Shown piece by piece: positions 50,177 through 61,500 of a stretch of DNA of 63,268 nucleotides (position 1 is its first letter; every line of letters starts with the position of its first letter). The translations under genes and the position numbers were made by a program. The notes under the pieces are model-generated. The model saw only the letters and a list, made by a program, of their open reading frames with translations. It was not told where the DNA came from and ran no database searches. Origin of the DNA: Arsenophonus nasoniae DSM 15247 (GTDB taxonomy: Bacteria; Pseudomonadota; Gammaproteobacteria; Enterobacterales; Enterobacteriaceae); NCBI RefSeq assembly GCF_000429565.1, contig NZ_AUCC01000011.1:1-63268 (forward strand). Reading direction: 5' to 3'.

Positions 50177-52015
50177 TCAAACTAATCGCTCAGTCAAACC
50201 ACTGCGTCGCTCTGTCGGCGTCACTAACGCTTTAGCAAAAACATGACGATCAGCATAAATCGTCAACTGATTTTTAGCTCGCGTAATTGCTGTATAAATA
50301 AGCTCTTTACTAATAATAGGCGTAAAAATTGGTGGTAAAACCAACGCCGCATGTTCAAATTCTGACCCTTGAGATTTATGTACTGTCATGACAAAAGCGG
50401 TTTCATGCTGAGGTAAACGACTAGGTTGTATTCTTTTAACTACCCCATTTGGCAACTGAAAATAAGCTTTTAAACCCTGTTGACCATCGCGTAGCATGAT
50501 GCCAATATCCCCATTAAATAAACCTAGAGGACGATCATTTTTAGTAATCATAATTGGCCGACCTTCATAGTTTTTATTCCAGCTATAGGCTGGTCGTCGA
50601 ATACTTCCCTGACGATGCAAAAGCTGTTCTAATTTATCGTTTAATCCTATAACCCCGAATGGCCCATCCCTTAGAGCAGCTAATAAGCGATAACGATTAA
50701 AAGTAGTCAGGATCTCTTCAGGATTTCGACCCGCTTTAATCATATCCAAATAACACAGGTAGCATGCAGCAGCATCAGAAAGTAATTTGCCATATTGTTC
50801 AGACGAATCAACAGAATAAAAAGCAATATCCGCACTTTGCTGTGTTAATAGTTGCTCAACATGTTTGATATTACCTTGGTTAATTGCCGTCGCGAGTCGA
50901 CCAATTCCTGATTGTGCATCAAAACGATAGCTCTTTCGTAATAAGCAAATCCGATCTTTAACTTCGGGTCCTTCGTTCGATATAAAATCAGATAAGTCAC
51001 AGTCGGTGATTTCAGTCAGCTGTGCTGCTCTTGCACGACTATATCCGCATGCGGAAAAACGACAAAGATCACCGAGGACAGCACCCGCTTCAACAGAAGC
51101 TAATTGATCTCTATCACCTAACAAAATAACCCGTGCGTGGCCAGGTAGGGCTTCAATCAATCTGGCCATCATAGGCAAATCAATCATTGATGCTTCATCA
51201 ACAATTAATACGTCTAACAACAGTGGGTTATCTTTATGATAACGTAATAACTGGCTATCTGGTTGAGCACCTAATAATCGATGAATAGTCTGCGCTTGCT
51301 CGGGCATAACCGCTTGCTCGGTTGCAGTTAAATTCAGTTTTAATAATGCATTACTTAGCGATTCTGTTAATCTTGCAGCCGCTTTTCCTGTCGGTGCGGC
51401 TAACTGAATAATCAATTTTTCATGGCTTAATTTGACTAAGGTAGCTAATAAACGTGCTACTGTTGTCGTCTTACCAGTACCTGGCCCACCAGAAATAACA
51501 GCAATCCGACTGGTTACTGCAACTGCAACGGCTATTTTTTGCCAATCTGGTGTGTTCGAGGGCGTAAAAAGATGCGTTAAAATAGTCGCTAGCCGCTGTT
51601 CATCAACGGTTTCTAACAAATGACGAGAAAAAAAGTCAGCCACTAATCCTTCATCAGCCCACATCCGTTGAAAATAGAGTTTGTTACCTGATAATACTAA
51701 TGGCTTGGCGGCTGATTGTTGAGCATCACAAACAGCATGACATTGTTTAAGCTCAGCATAAATCCTGCAACTATCAGGTGAGCCCGCCATTTCCCAAAGG
51801 GCAAAAGCCATTTCAACTTGCCTGCCTTCAAATAAATAAAATGGTTGAAGCTTATCAATAAACAAGCAAACATGCCCTGCACGAGTTTCAGCACTTAATA
51901 ATGCAAATATTAATAATAATAACGGGTTTTCATCTTCCACTAACCGAATAGCAAGCTGTAGGTCTAAAGCATTAAACAAATTAAGCTCAGCAGCTCGCTT
52001 TAGTAAAGTTATCAT
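50177..52015 (-). CDS. recD: RecBCD subunit alpha, RecD helicase
   Basis: 5'-3' helicase of the RecBCD double-strand-break repair enzyme. The 612-residue protein (E. coli 608) has Walker A GGPGTGKTT (176-184), DEASMIDLPMM (Walker B), GDRDQLASVEAGAVLGD, and the late VMTVHKSQGSEF motif of superfamily 1 helicases. Its ATG overlaps the recB stop by one base (TAATG), giving translational coupling. It is last in recC-ptrA-recB-recD. Confidence 0.97.
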   Translation of the reverse strand: MITLLKRAAELNLFNALDLQLAIRLVEDENPLLLLIFALLSAETRAGHVCLFIDKLQPFYLFEGRQVEMAFALWEMAGSPDSCRIYAELKQCHAVCDAQQSAAKPLVLSGNKLYFQRMWADEGLVADFFSRHLLETVDEQRLATILTHLFTPSNTPDWQKIAVAVAVTSRIAVISGGPGTGKTTTVARLLATLVKLSHEKLIIQLAAPTGKAAARLTESLSNALLKLNLTATEQAVMPEQAQTIHRLLGAQPDSQLLRYHKDNPLLLDVLIVDEASMIDLPMMARLIEALPGHARVILLGDRDQLASVEAGAVLGDLCRFSACGYSRARAAQLTEITDCDLSDFISNEGPEVKDRICLLRKSYRFDAQSGIGRLATAINQGNIKHVEQLLTQQSADIAFYSVDSSEQYGKLLSDAAACYLCYLDMIKAGRNPEEILTTFNRYRLLAALRDGPFGVIGLNDKLEQLLHRQGSIRRPAYSWNKNYEGRPIMITKNDRPLGLFNGDIGIMLRDGQQGLKAYFQLPNGVVKRIQPSRLPQHETAFVMTVHKSQGSEFEHAALVLPPIFTPIISKELIYTAITRAKNQLTIYADRHVFAKALVTPTERRSGLTERLV

Positions 52016-55000
52016 TATTCCTTACCTCGATTAGTTGGCTTAAATAGCTTATCAAGGCTATGAATTAACTCATAAGCAGGAATAGTATGATAAATACCAT
52101 AACCAGGGTTGTTAACATCAATCCCTCGCAAAAAAAGGTAGATGACGCCCCCAAAATGTTTTTGATAATCATAATCGGGTAAACGATTTCGTAAATAACG
52201 ATGCAAAGCTAATGTATAAAGCTGATACTGTAAATCATATCTATGATCAATCATCGAGCTCTGTATTGCCTCCTGACTATATGCCAGACCATTTTCTCCT
52301 AACCAATTTGATTTATAATCAAGCAGATAAAATTTGTCTTGCCAGCAAAAAACTAAATCAATATAACCTTTTAAAACACCTGTCACTGGCTCAAAACTAA
52401 GTGGTGGGCACCGTTGAGATAAAGCATCATATTGATGGACTAATCTGTCTAATGCAGATGACAATAATAATTTTTCTATTGGTAAATAAAATTGCATTTC
52501 ATTTAATTGATACTCAGGTGCGATTTTTGACAAGCGGAAATTATTTTTAAGTAAAGGGGTGTCAAAAATATTTATTAGCCACATTTTTAACGTAGGAGCC
52601 CAATCAGCTGAAAAACCGCTTTGTTCTAATTTCTCAGCTAACCAACACTCTTGCGGGTGTTGATTAAATGGCAATAATTCCAACAAGGAATGTAAAAAAG
52701 TGCCTGCAGTGGCACCTTTAGGAAAAGTATGAACACTCCTATCTGCTATTTCACCTTGCACCAACAAGCTGTCACCTTGCGCATCTGCGTCCATTTTAGG
52801 TGCTAACGCTTGGATAGCCATCTCAATATTTACATCACTAGCCGTAAACTTATCAGAGGAAGAATATATATCTTGATAAGTTAATCCTGAATAACTAGTA
52901 ACCCGCCAACTATTTTGGATCTGACCTGTAAAATTTCGCGCCAATAAGGTCACAGGTTTATTTTCTTTAGGATACCAAGGCGATAAATTAATATCACTAA
53001 TAGCTGTGATACTAATATTTTCACTAGCTAATCCATCTAACGCTTCGCGTAATAAAGCGGCATTAACTTGTTGGCCGTTTTGTAATAAGTAACCTAATGC
53101 GCTTTGATGCAAATCAGTGTCACCACTTTGCCCACTAGGGCGGCCTTTTATTATAGGGGCAATACCAACACTACAATGATATTTTGAGCGCGTTAGTGCA
53201 ACATATAGCAACCGCAAATCTTCGGCTAAACGTTCTTCATCAGCCAGCCTAATGCTCTCTGCTTGCTCTGTCAGATCAAGGCATGTTTGAAAATTAGCAC
53301 GATCATGAAAAGTGGCCAATTTTTGCTGAGAGAATTGACAGGCAAAGGGTAACCAAACAATCGGAAATTCTAAACCTTTAGATTTATGGATCGTGCTAAT
53401 ACTAACCAAATGCTTATCACTCTCTAGACGTATTTGCTGATTTTCTAATAAAGGATCAGGTTGGTCTATCTGCCGTGCTAACCAACGGGCTAAGGCATGC
53501 TCACTATCAAGTTGTAATTCCGCTTCTTGTAATAATTCACTCAAATGCATCACATCCATCAAACGCCTTTCACCTTCTATATTATCCATTAGTAGGTTTT
53601 CAGCAATTCGATGGTTAACTATAATAGCCCGTAATGTAGGCAAAATACCATGCCGCTGCCAAATCAATAAATAGTTGGCAAACTCTTCAACCCGTTTTTC
53701 CCACTGATTTTCATCCTGATTTAATTGTTCAATATCTTGTGCACTTAGCCCGATTAAACGGGTAGCCAATGCACAACGCAACGTACGCTCTTTTTCGGGT
53801 GAGAGCACAGCTTGTAATAACCATAATAGATCGCGCGCTTCATCAGTAGCAAAAACGCTTTCTTGATTAGAAAGAAACACTGACGAAATATTAAATTTAC
53901 TTAACGCTTCTCGTATCATTACTGCTTCACGACGGCTTCTGACTAATACCATTATATCGGCAGCCGTTACCGGCTGTTTTACATTATCTCTATATAGCCA
54001 GGTTGTCCCTTTCTCACCCCCTTTCAGCCAATCACATATCTGATTAGCACATTGGTAGGCCATTGTTTGCTGATAATCCAAGATGGAAACAGTTTCTTTG
54101 TCTAAATAACAAAAATTTAATGCGGATAATCTTTCTGTGTTATGAATAAACGCTAAATGCTGATTCACAGGGGCTGGATTAACAGTATTAAACGGTATTT
54201 GCTCAAATACAAACGGCTTTGCTACCCGACTAAATAATTGATTAACTGCCTCAATCATATTTGGTGATGAACGCCAATTGGTATCAAGTGTGTAATGTGA
54301 TTCAATCTGATCTTTAGCTTTAAGATAAGTAAAAATATCTGCGCCACGAAAAGCATAAATAGCTTGCTTAGGATCACCAATAAATAATAGGCCACAATGA
54401 TTATGCCCCTGATAAATAAACTGAAAAATTCGATATTGTTGCGGGTCGGTATCTTGAAACTCATCGATCATAACAACGGGGTAACGATTACGGATAGCAT
54501 TAGCTAATCGCTCTCCTCCTTCTGCCTGTAATGCTTGATCTAAATGGCTTAATAAATCATCAAATCCAATCTCTCCACGCCGTTTTTTCTCTTTAACAAT
54601 CGTTTGACGAATGTTGATAATTGCATTTGAAATAATAAGATCACGTAATGTAAGTGATTGTTGTAACAGATTATCAATAACAAGAAAAACTTCATGTTCT
54701 GGTACATTACCTGTTGGTGTCTTATCTAGCAATTCAGAATGGGAAAAACGAGCAAGTTCTTTCGGTATTTTGTAATCTACGGTTGCTGACTGTGCCCAGC
54801 TAGTGACCGCGGCTAACCAAAGCGGTAAATTACGGCGACTATAACTACGTTTATTAATAGCAGAATCACTAATTAAGTCCAAGAAATTCGCCGAATTTAA
54901 AAGCCACAGCTCTTTTACTACTTTTATAGTATCAATGAGTGTTTTATGGCGCTGTTTTATTGATTGAGCTTCAATGGGTTGGTTGATAAAGGTTGGAATA

Positions 55001-55629
55001 TCTCCTTGTAAATAAGGCTTTATTTCAGCTAGCAGTGCCTCTGGATCACTCCATTCGTCAACAATAACTTTTGATATAGAATAATCCTGTGGATAGCAAT
55101 TACACCGCCAAAAATCAGCACAAGCCTGTTGCTGTAAGCTATGTTCGTCTTTTATTATCGATTGCTCAAATAGCATGCCTGACTCAAAAGCATTATGCAC
55201 CAACATGCGTTGACAAAAACCATGGATGGTATAAATCGCCGCTTCATCCATTTGGCGTTCAGCAGCAAGTAACCATTGTGCGGCTTCGTTTTTATCTGCA
55301 ATAGAAGATAGTAAGATTCGGTATATTGAATTTTCATCAAACCCAATACCATTTCTAATACAAGCTATTCTCATCTGATGAATATTGTGGCGAATACGTG
55401 ATCGCAACTCATCAGTTGCTGCTTCTGTAAAAGTGACCACTAAAATCTCTTCAACACTTAATGGGCGAGAAAATGCATTTTTTTGCCCAACACCTAATAA
55501 CAATCGCAAATAGAGTAAGGCAATTGTATAGGTTTTTCCTGTTCCTGCTGAAGCTTCTATTAGCCGTTGACCATAGAGAGGTAAACGATAAGGATTCAGT
55601 TGATAAGTTTGTATTCTCCTCTTCCTCAC
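52015..55629 (-). CDS. recB: RecBCD subunit beta, RecB helicase-nuclease
   Basis: 3'-5' helicase and the only nuclease of RecBCD; also loads RecA after Chi. The 1204-residue protein (E. coli 1180) has Walker A ASAGTGKT (26-33), the UvrD-type motifs (VTFTEAATDELR, IDEFQDTDPQQY, GDPKQAIYAFRGADIFTY, ISTIHKSKGLEFP, LLYVALTRSKYH) and the C-terminal nuclease centre LLDYKSNWLG (about residue 1115). It starts at GTG, which overlaps the ptrA stop as GTGA; no ATG precedes Walker A in frame. Confidence 0.97.
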   Translation of the reverse strand: MRKRRIQTYQLNPYRLPLYGQRLIEASAGTGKTYTIALLYLRLLLGVGQKNAFSRPLSVEEILVVTFTEAATDELRSRIRHNIHQMRIACIRNGIGFDENSIYRILLSSIADKNEAAQWLLAAERQMDEAAIYTIHGFCQRMLVHNAFESGMLFEQSIIKDEHSLQQQACADFWRCNCYPQDYSISKVIVDEWSDPEALLAEIKPYLQGDIPTFINQPIEAQSIKQRHKTLIDTIKVVKELWLLNSANFLDLISDSAINKRSYSRRNLPLWLAAVTSWAQSATVDYKIPKELARFSHSELLDKTPTGNVPEHEVFLVIDNLLQQSLTLRDLIISNAIINIRQTIVKEKKRRGEIGFDDLLSHLDQALQAEGGERLANAIRNRYPVVMIDEFQDTDPQQYRIFQFIYQGHNHCGLLFIGDPKQAIYAFRGADIFTYLKAKDQIESHYTLDTNWRSSPNMIEAVNQLFSRVAKPFVFEQIPFNTVNPAPVNQHLAFIHNTERLSALNFCYLDKETVSILDYQQTMAYQCANQICDWLKGGEKGTTWLYRDNVKQPVTAADIMVLVRSRREAVMIREALSKFNISSVFLSNQESVFATDEARDLLWLLQAVLSPEKERTLRCALATRLIGLSAQDIEQLNQDENQWEKRVEEFANYLLIWQRHGILPTLRAIIVNHRIAENLLMDNIEGERRLMDVMHLSELLQEAELQLDSEHALARWLARQIDQPDPLLENQQIRLESDKHLVSISTIHKSKGLEFPIVWLPFACQFSQQKLATFHDRANFQTCLDLTEQAESIRLADEERLAEDLRLLYVALTRSKYHCSVGIAPIIKGRPSGQSGDTDLHQSALGYLLQNGQQVNAALLREALDGLASENISITAISDINLSPWYPKENKPVTLLARNFTGQIQNSWRVTSYSGLTYQDIYSSSDKFTASDVNIEMAIQALAPKMDADAQGDSLLVQGEIADRSVHTFPKGATAGTFLHSLLELLPFNQHPQECWLAEKLEQSGFSADWAPTLKMWLINIFDTPLLKNNFRLSKIAPEYQLNEMQFYLPIEKLLLSSALDRLVHQYDALSQRCPPLSFEPVTGVLKGYIDLVFCWQDKFYLLDYKSNWLGENGLAYSQEAIQSSMIDHRYDLQYQLYTLALHRYLRNRLPDYDYQKHFGGVIYLFLRGIDVNNPGYGIYHTIPAYELIHSLDKLFKPTNRGKE

Positions 55630-58520
55630 TTAGCATCTACCTCAATTGGCAAAATCTTTTGTAATTCAGACGCAGTGGGATAAGTTATCCAATCTTTCAA
55701 CTGAGCATAACCTTCTTTACTGACACCTTTGGCAATAATTTGTGAAACAAAAGCTAAACCTTTTGGTTGCAAAACCGCATTATTATAAAAAGTTAATAAA
55801 TCTTGCTGGCTAACCGTTTTTAATATTTTTATTATTTTTGCTCTACTATCAAAAGCAAAATTATTCCTCGCAAAATCTGGTAAAAAGCGATCTATCTCTT
55901 CATAAAAAGTTTGCGGAGGCTGTTCCATTTCCGTCAAAATTGCCTTTTTATATAGCTCAAAATCTCTTTTTTGCATCGCATTTAATTTTTTAAAGGCTAA
56001 TTGATAAAAATTTTGATAACGTGCATTCAAATAGTCAGGAGTTTTACTATTGCTTTGTAATAAAAAACCTAATCCCCATTGCTCACCCAAATTAGTATTA
56101 AAAGCAAACACTGCATAGCCCAATTGTTCTTGCGTCCTTAGTTGCTCAAAAAACCAAGGGTGTAAAATATTGGCCAAAATATTTGATAATACAAATCCTC
56201 TATAACGGTCATATCCTGTCGGAATAAATATTTCTGCTAGCGCATTATCCGTACTATTTGCTTGATATTGAAAATTTACTTTATGCTGTTTATCAACAAC
56301 AATAATATCTCCTCTCCACCAGTTTTTACCTTTGTTATTCAATAAATGATAAATGGATTTAATAATATCAATCCCTTGCTTTTGTGTGAGATTGCCAAAA
56401 ACAATCGCTTGTAAGGCTGCATTTTCAATAGTATCTTGACGGTAATTTAGGATGTCATTTGCTGTGATCGTTTCTAGTGCTTTTAAGCGCTGTCCTTGCT
56501 CAAAATAAGGTACATTTTCTAAACGTTGTTTTGGCTGCATTGCCAACTCAAAGGCTTTAAGGTTATTAGTAACTTCAAGCTGTTCTCTATACCATGATTT
56601 TGCTTGCGCAACTTCATCGGCAGAAATTGTAAAGGTAAGAAATTCCTTGACCATTTTTGTTGTCAATTCAGCTAGATGTTGAGTATAACCACTCGTTTTC
56701 AATTGCAACCCTAAATTTGAAGAAACAACAAGCTCCATTCCGGCGATAGAAGCTTGATAACTTAATTGAGACAATTTCAAAGTGGTTAAGTATTCTAATA
56801 ACGCTGCACTAACTTGAGATTTTGCCGTTTTATTGCTCTGCTCATTACGTAAATCTAAAGCAATCCCCCCTTTTGGCTCATCAGCAAAATATTGACTTGG
56901 CATATAAACTATGCGTACATTTCCTTTCTCATATACTAATTCAGGATGCTGATAAGTACGGGAATGTTTAATTAAAGAAAAATCATTAGCAATATAAGGG
57001 TTCAATTCAGGTAACGAAAAATGGATTGTTTTTTTTAACTCAGCCCATTGCTGATATTGCTGGCTGTTAATTTTATCAACTTGATAAGGCGCATTAAGAA
57101 AATAGGCTTCTTTATTATGTGGTTCATTTGGCGAAATAAACCAAATTCTAGCATTATTAGGAGTTAATTCTGCTAAACGGCTGCTTATTGCTTTAGGATC
57201 AAAACGATCAGCAATGTAATTAGCATCAAGCACATGGGCAATTGGCACATTCAACATTTGATTAGATAATTGTTGAATATAATTCATATCACTCACAATG
57301 GAATTATGTTGAAATGAAAGTTTTAGAACATTGGCGATCTCGTTAAAATAATCGTTCTTAATACCTTTCTCTTTTAATAAATCAATATAAGAAAATATTG
57401 CTGCAATAATCTTATCTCTATTCTCCAATCCTTTGTCTGTTAATAAAACATTGATCGAAAAAATGCCATTATTACTATCAACATCGGGTGCCACGTCGAC
57501 ATTTATCTCTTCAGCAAGTCCGTCTTTTAGCAACCAATCAGCAAGGGTATTATGACTTCGGTTTCCTATTAAATACCCAATATATCCATCCGTCTTACTA
57601 CGAAATTCAGTTAAATTATTTGCAATACTAAATTCAAGTTGTAAAGCTTTCTTAGGTTGTGCTGGCACATAATGAATGATTATGCCTTTTTCTTTATCAG
57701 TTATAGCGGGTACAGTTATCTCCGGGACAATAACCTTTCGATTCGGAATACGACCGAGAGTTTCAGCTGCAATTTTAGCTAATTGACTTAGTGATTGATT
57801 GCCATACAAGATATCTTTCATCAGATTAGCCGAGTAATAGCGATAATAAAAATTTTTGAGCTCAGTTTGTAAATGACTACCGGGTTTATCACTCAACGTT
57901 TCTAAATTTCCACCAGAAAAACGTGAATTAGGATGAGCTGGATTAAGTGTTTCAGAACGAACTTGCCATAATCGCATTTCATCGCGAGCACGTGCCATTG
58001 TTAATTCTGCATTGACAGCATTACGTTCTCGATCAGCATTTTTAGGATCAAGCAATGGTTCTGCTAGTGCGCTTGCCAAACGATCTGTAGCTGCTCCTAA
58101 AGCATCATTTTCAACCTCTAAGTAGTAAACAGTAAGATTTGGAGCCGTACTAGCATTATGATTGCCACCATGTTTTTGCAAAAATTCTGATATTGCACCT
58201 GGTTCAGGATAGCGTTTAGACCCCATCAATACCATATGTTCAAGGTAATGCGCCAAACCAAGTTGTTGATCCGGACTTTCCATGGTGCCTACTGGTAAAG
58301 TAACTGCAGCTAATGATTTATTGGCCTTCGAATCAGATACCAGCAATACAATCATATCATTAGCAAGTTTTATCGCCTGATACTCTCGAGTATCTTTTTC
58401 GCTTTTATTTATCTTATCAGGCAAAACTTGCCAATTCTGCTTAGCAAAGCTTACTGTACCAAATAGTAATAAGAGCACGACTATCATGTTTTTCATAACA
58501 ACCCATGTCATTTTAAGCAT
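55626..58520 (-). CDS. ptrA: Protease III (pitrilysin)
   Basis: Periplasmic M16 zinc metallopeptidase that degrades small peptides. The 964-residue precursor (E. coli 962) has a signal peptide (hydrophobic IVVLLLLFGTVSFA, cleavage after about residue 26), the inverted zinc motif HYLEH (91-95) with the distal Glu in ERNAVNAE, and four M16 domains. It lies between recC (4-base gap) and recB (4-base overlap), the order peculiar to enterobacteria and relatives. Confidence 0.97.
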   Translation of the reverse strand: MLKMTWVVMKNMIVVLLLLFGTVSFAKQNWQVLPDKINKSEKDTREYQAIKLANDMIVLLVSDSKANKSLAAVTLPVGTMESPDQQLGLAHYLEHMVLMGSKRYPEPGAISEFLQKHGGNHNASTAPNLTVYYLEVENDALGAATDRLASALAEPLLDPKNADRERNAVNAELTMARARDEMRLWQVRSETLNPAHPNSRFSGGNLETLSDKPGSHLQTELKNFYYRYYSANLMKDILYGNQSLSQLAKIAAETLGRIPNRKVIVPEITVPAITDKEKGIIIHYVPAQPKKALQLEFSIANNLTEFRSKTDGYIGYLIGNRSHNTLADWLLKDGLAEEINVDVAPDVDSNNGIFSINVLLTDKGLENRDKIIAAIFSYIDLLKEKGIKNDYFNEIANVLKLSFQHNSIVSDMNYIQQLSNQMLNVPIAHVLDANYIADRFDPKAISSRLAELTPNNARIWFISPNEPHNKEAYFLNAPYQVDKINSQQYQQWAELKKTIHFSLPELNPYIANDFSLIKHSRTYQHPELVYEKGNVRIVYMPSQYFADEPKGGIALDLRNEQSNKTAKSQVSAALLEYLTTLKLSQLSYQASIAGMELVVSSNLGLQLKTSGYTQHLAELTTKMVKEFLTFTISADEVAQAKSWYREQLEVTNNLKAFELAMQPKQRLENVPYFEQGQRLKALETITANDILNYRQDTIENAALQAIVFGNLTQKQGIDIIKSIYHLLNNKGKNWWRGDIIVVDKQHKVNFQYQANSTDNALAEIFIPTGYDRYRGFVLSNILANILHPWFFEQLRTQEQLGYAVFAFNTNLGEQWGLGFLLQSNSKTPDYLNARYQNFYQLAFKKLNAMQKRDFELYKKAILTEMEQPPQTFYEEIDRFLPDFARNNFAFDSRAKIIKILKTVSQQDLLTFYNNAVLQPKGLAFVSQIIAKGVSKEGYAQLKDWITYPTASELQKILPIEVDAK

Positions 58521-58524
58521 CTTA

Positions 58525-61500
58525 TTACATCCTCTTGTTTTTTCTAAAGATTGCCATTGGCAATAAGTAAATACGTGCCTTTATTTGTATTGTTTCAAGC
58601 AAATTGCTGTCTATTTTACTGAAAGCTCGTCCAATATAACTATCTGCCATCTCACCTGGTTGATTATATGTACCTTGTAAAGATTGGATAAGTTGCTTTT
58701 TTGCTTTTTGCGCAAGAGATTCAGATTCAAAATCAAATTGATCACTTTTTTTGTTATAGCATGACATTAACCAATTCCAGCCACTTTTATTAAAAAGCGG
58801 TAATGGCGAGTTCATTCCCTCTTGATAACCATTAATAAGCTGTTGTAAATATACTTTCGCCTGATGTTTATCCACTGGTTCAAAACACCATTCACTATTA
58901 TCTCTCCCCCAATAATAACTTTCACCAGATCTAACCGTTAAACAAAAGATTAAATGCTCTATCCATAGTGATAAGCCATCATTAATCGTTAAATTTGCAG
59001 GACGATAACGAATAATACCGTTTTGCTGAATATTTCGTAATTGTCCAACCAAACGAACATTCTCAAAGGGTTCAACAAATAGTTTATTAAAACATTCATG
59101 ACAATTTATCTTTACTTTATCAGCTAACGGCTGCATATCTTGGATCTGTTTTTCCCAATAAATTTGACCAAAGTGTTTTGCCGGTAATCCACCAGTTGCC
59201 CGCAAAGTCGTTAACAGCTCCTCCAGTGATTCTTCATAAATCATAGCCTTGAGTAAGCGCTCATTAAATTTATAACGTTGCAAATTATTTACAATAAAGG
59301 GCTCATTTTCCGGTAACTGCACTTCTTCATTAAAAAAATTAACTTTTAACCTTTGTTGAAAAAAGGCCCGGATCGGGTGTCGATAAAAAGAGAGTAACTG
59401 CTCTAATAATATTTCATTGTCATTTTCAATTATTGGCGTCAACGATGTACAGAATTCAGGCGGTGGATTACCCTGTTTTTTGGCTGCAGATAACCATTCA
59501 GTGGCATAACTCTGATGAATGCTATTAGGCAAATAATTCTCTGGCGCAAAAGGTACTCGAGTATGTTTAGTAACTAAATGTTCTTTTACTCTATCAGCGC
59601 TATTATCAACATTTAAATGCTCATCGCCCTCTAAACAAAAACTTTGGCTAATATAATCAAGTAATTCATTTACTAGCACCGAGGGATTATGTGGTTGATT
59701 GTCACGCATCGCATGGCCAATATAGCTAAGATAAAATAACTGAGATGCGGAATTTAAAGCCTCCAAAAATAGATAACGATCATCATCTCGACGCTTTCTG
59801 TCACCACGTTGTGGCTGCTCAGCCATTAAATCAAATCCCAATGGCGGTATTGAACGTGGGTATATCCGATCGTTCATACCTAATAAACATACAACTTTAA
59901 AGGGAATTGAACGCATAGGCATTAGAGTACAAAAATTAATTGCACCAGCAAGAAAACGTTGACTAATCTTTTCATCATCAAAACATGTTACTAGCTCATC
60001 ACGAATAAGCGATAGAGGAACGCTATCTTCATATTTGGCCACTATTCCAGTCTCAATAGTTTTCTGCCATTGTTGGAGTATAAAAATGAATATCGATTCA
60101 ATTTGCTCATCAGTCTCAAAAAAAGCTTCTAACAAACATTGACATACTGGCAACCATTCTGACAGTTTCCTTTCCTGATCAAGGATACTTCTCCAACTAG
60201 TTAATGAATCAATAAATGTGGCAAGCTGCCCGGCTAACTGAGCGGATAAGCCTGTACATTCATCATAAGGCAAAATTTTATTCCAAGGCCCTATATGGCT
60301 ATCCATTGCATAGCCAAGCAGCATTCTATTTAAACCAAAGGCCCAAGTGTTCTGCCCTGTTACCGGTAACTCCAACATTGCAATATTTTCATCATTAAGT
60401 CCCCAACGTATACCTGATTCGTTGATCCATCGACGCAATAAAAGTAATTCATCATCGTAGATAGAAAATCGTCGGGCCAGTGCAGGCACTTCTAATAACG
60501 CTAATACTTGTTCTGTCGTAAAACGACTTTGGGGTAAATCAAGTAACGAAATAAAAGCTTGTAAAATAGGATGCACCTGCCTAGCTTTTCGATCTGAAAT
60601 AGAGAAAGGTAACTGACGTTTAGCTGATACATGACTAAACACCGCCTGTATATAAGGTGCATAACAGTCGATATCAGCCACCATCACAATTATATCTTTG
60701 GGGGTTAGGGTTGGATTTTCCTCAAATAGACGTAATAAATAATCTTGCAGTACTTCAACTTCACGCTGTGGGCTATGGCATGAATGAAATGTTAGTGATT
60801 TATCTTGTTTACTTAATTGTCTTTTTAAAAAACTATTATTGTAACTTGCTTCAGTTAAACCAAGTTGAGCATGATCTTCTAAATCCAAAATATCGCTCTG
60901 AACTTGGTGCAATAAACAATTACAGGGTAAATCGACAAAGGCAGCGATTTCATTAGATTGTTCCAATTGAGAAAGAAAATAGAGGTTGTCACGCCCTAGC
61001 TTGCCCCAAGAAGCTAATAGGGGATTAGTCAGAAATTGTTCACCTTGCTGATTAAATAAAGTATCAGGTGAACTTTCTCTTTTAAAACGCGTAATTTCAT
61101 GTTGATCGCGAAAATCCTTTAACTTTCGCCGTTCAAGTTTTGCTAAAAAAGCATAGCTCTGAATATCCCCCCAATAATAACGACATGGATTAGTAAACAT
61201 TAAATGAATATCTATATGCTGGCCAAGGGCGTTTAATGCCTGCAAATAAACGGGAGGTAATGCGGCAATACCACAGATAAATACGCGTTTTGGCAACCTA
61301 ATATGGGAAGGCAGATTAACCTGTAAAATTTGTATAAATTGTTGATAGAGATTTGCCCGATGCCATTTAGGTTGATTAAGCTTTTCAGTATATTCAATTA
61401 ATGCTAACCAAAGGCGTTTCTGCCATTGCTGATTATCACTTAATCCCTCAATTAGTTGTTTTTTATGCCAGTTTTCTAACCATTGTGGTCGATAGACTAA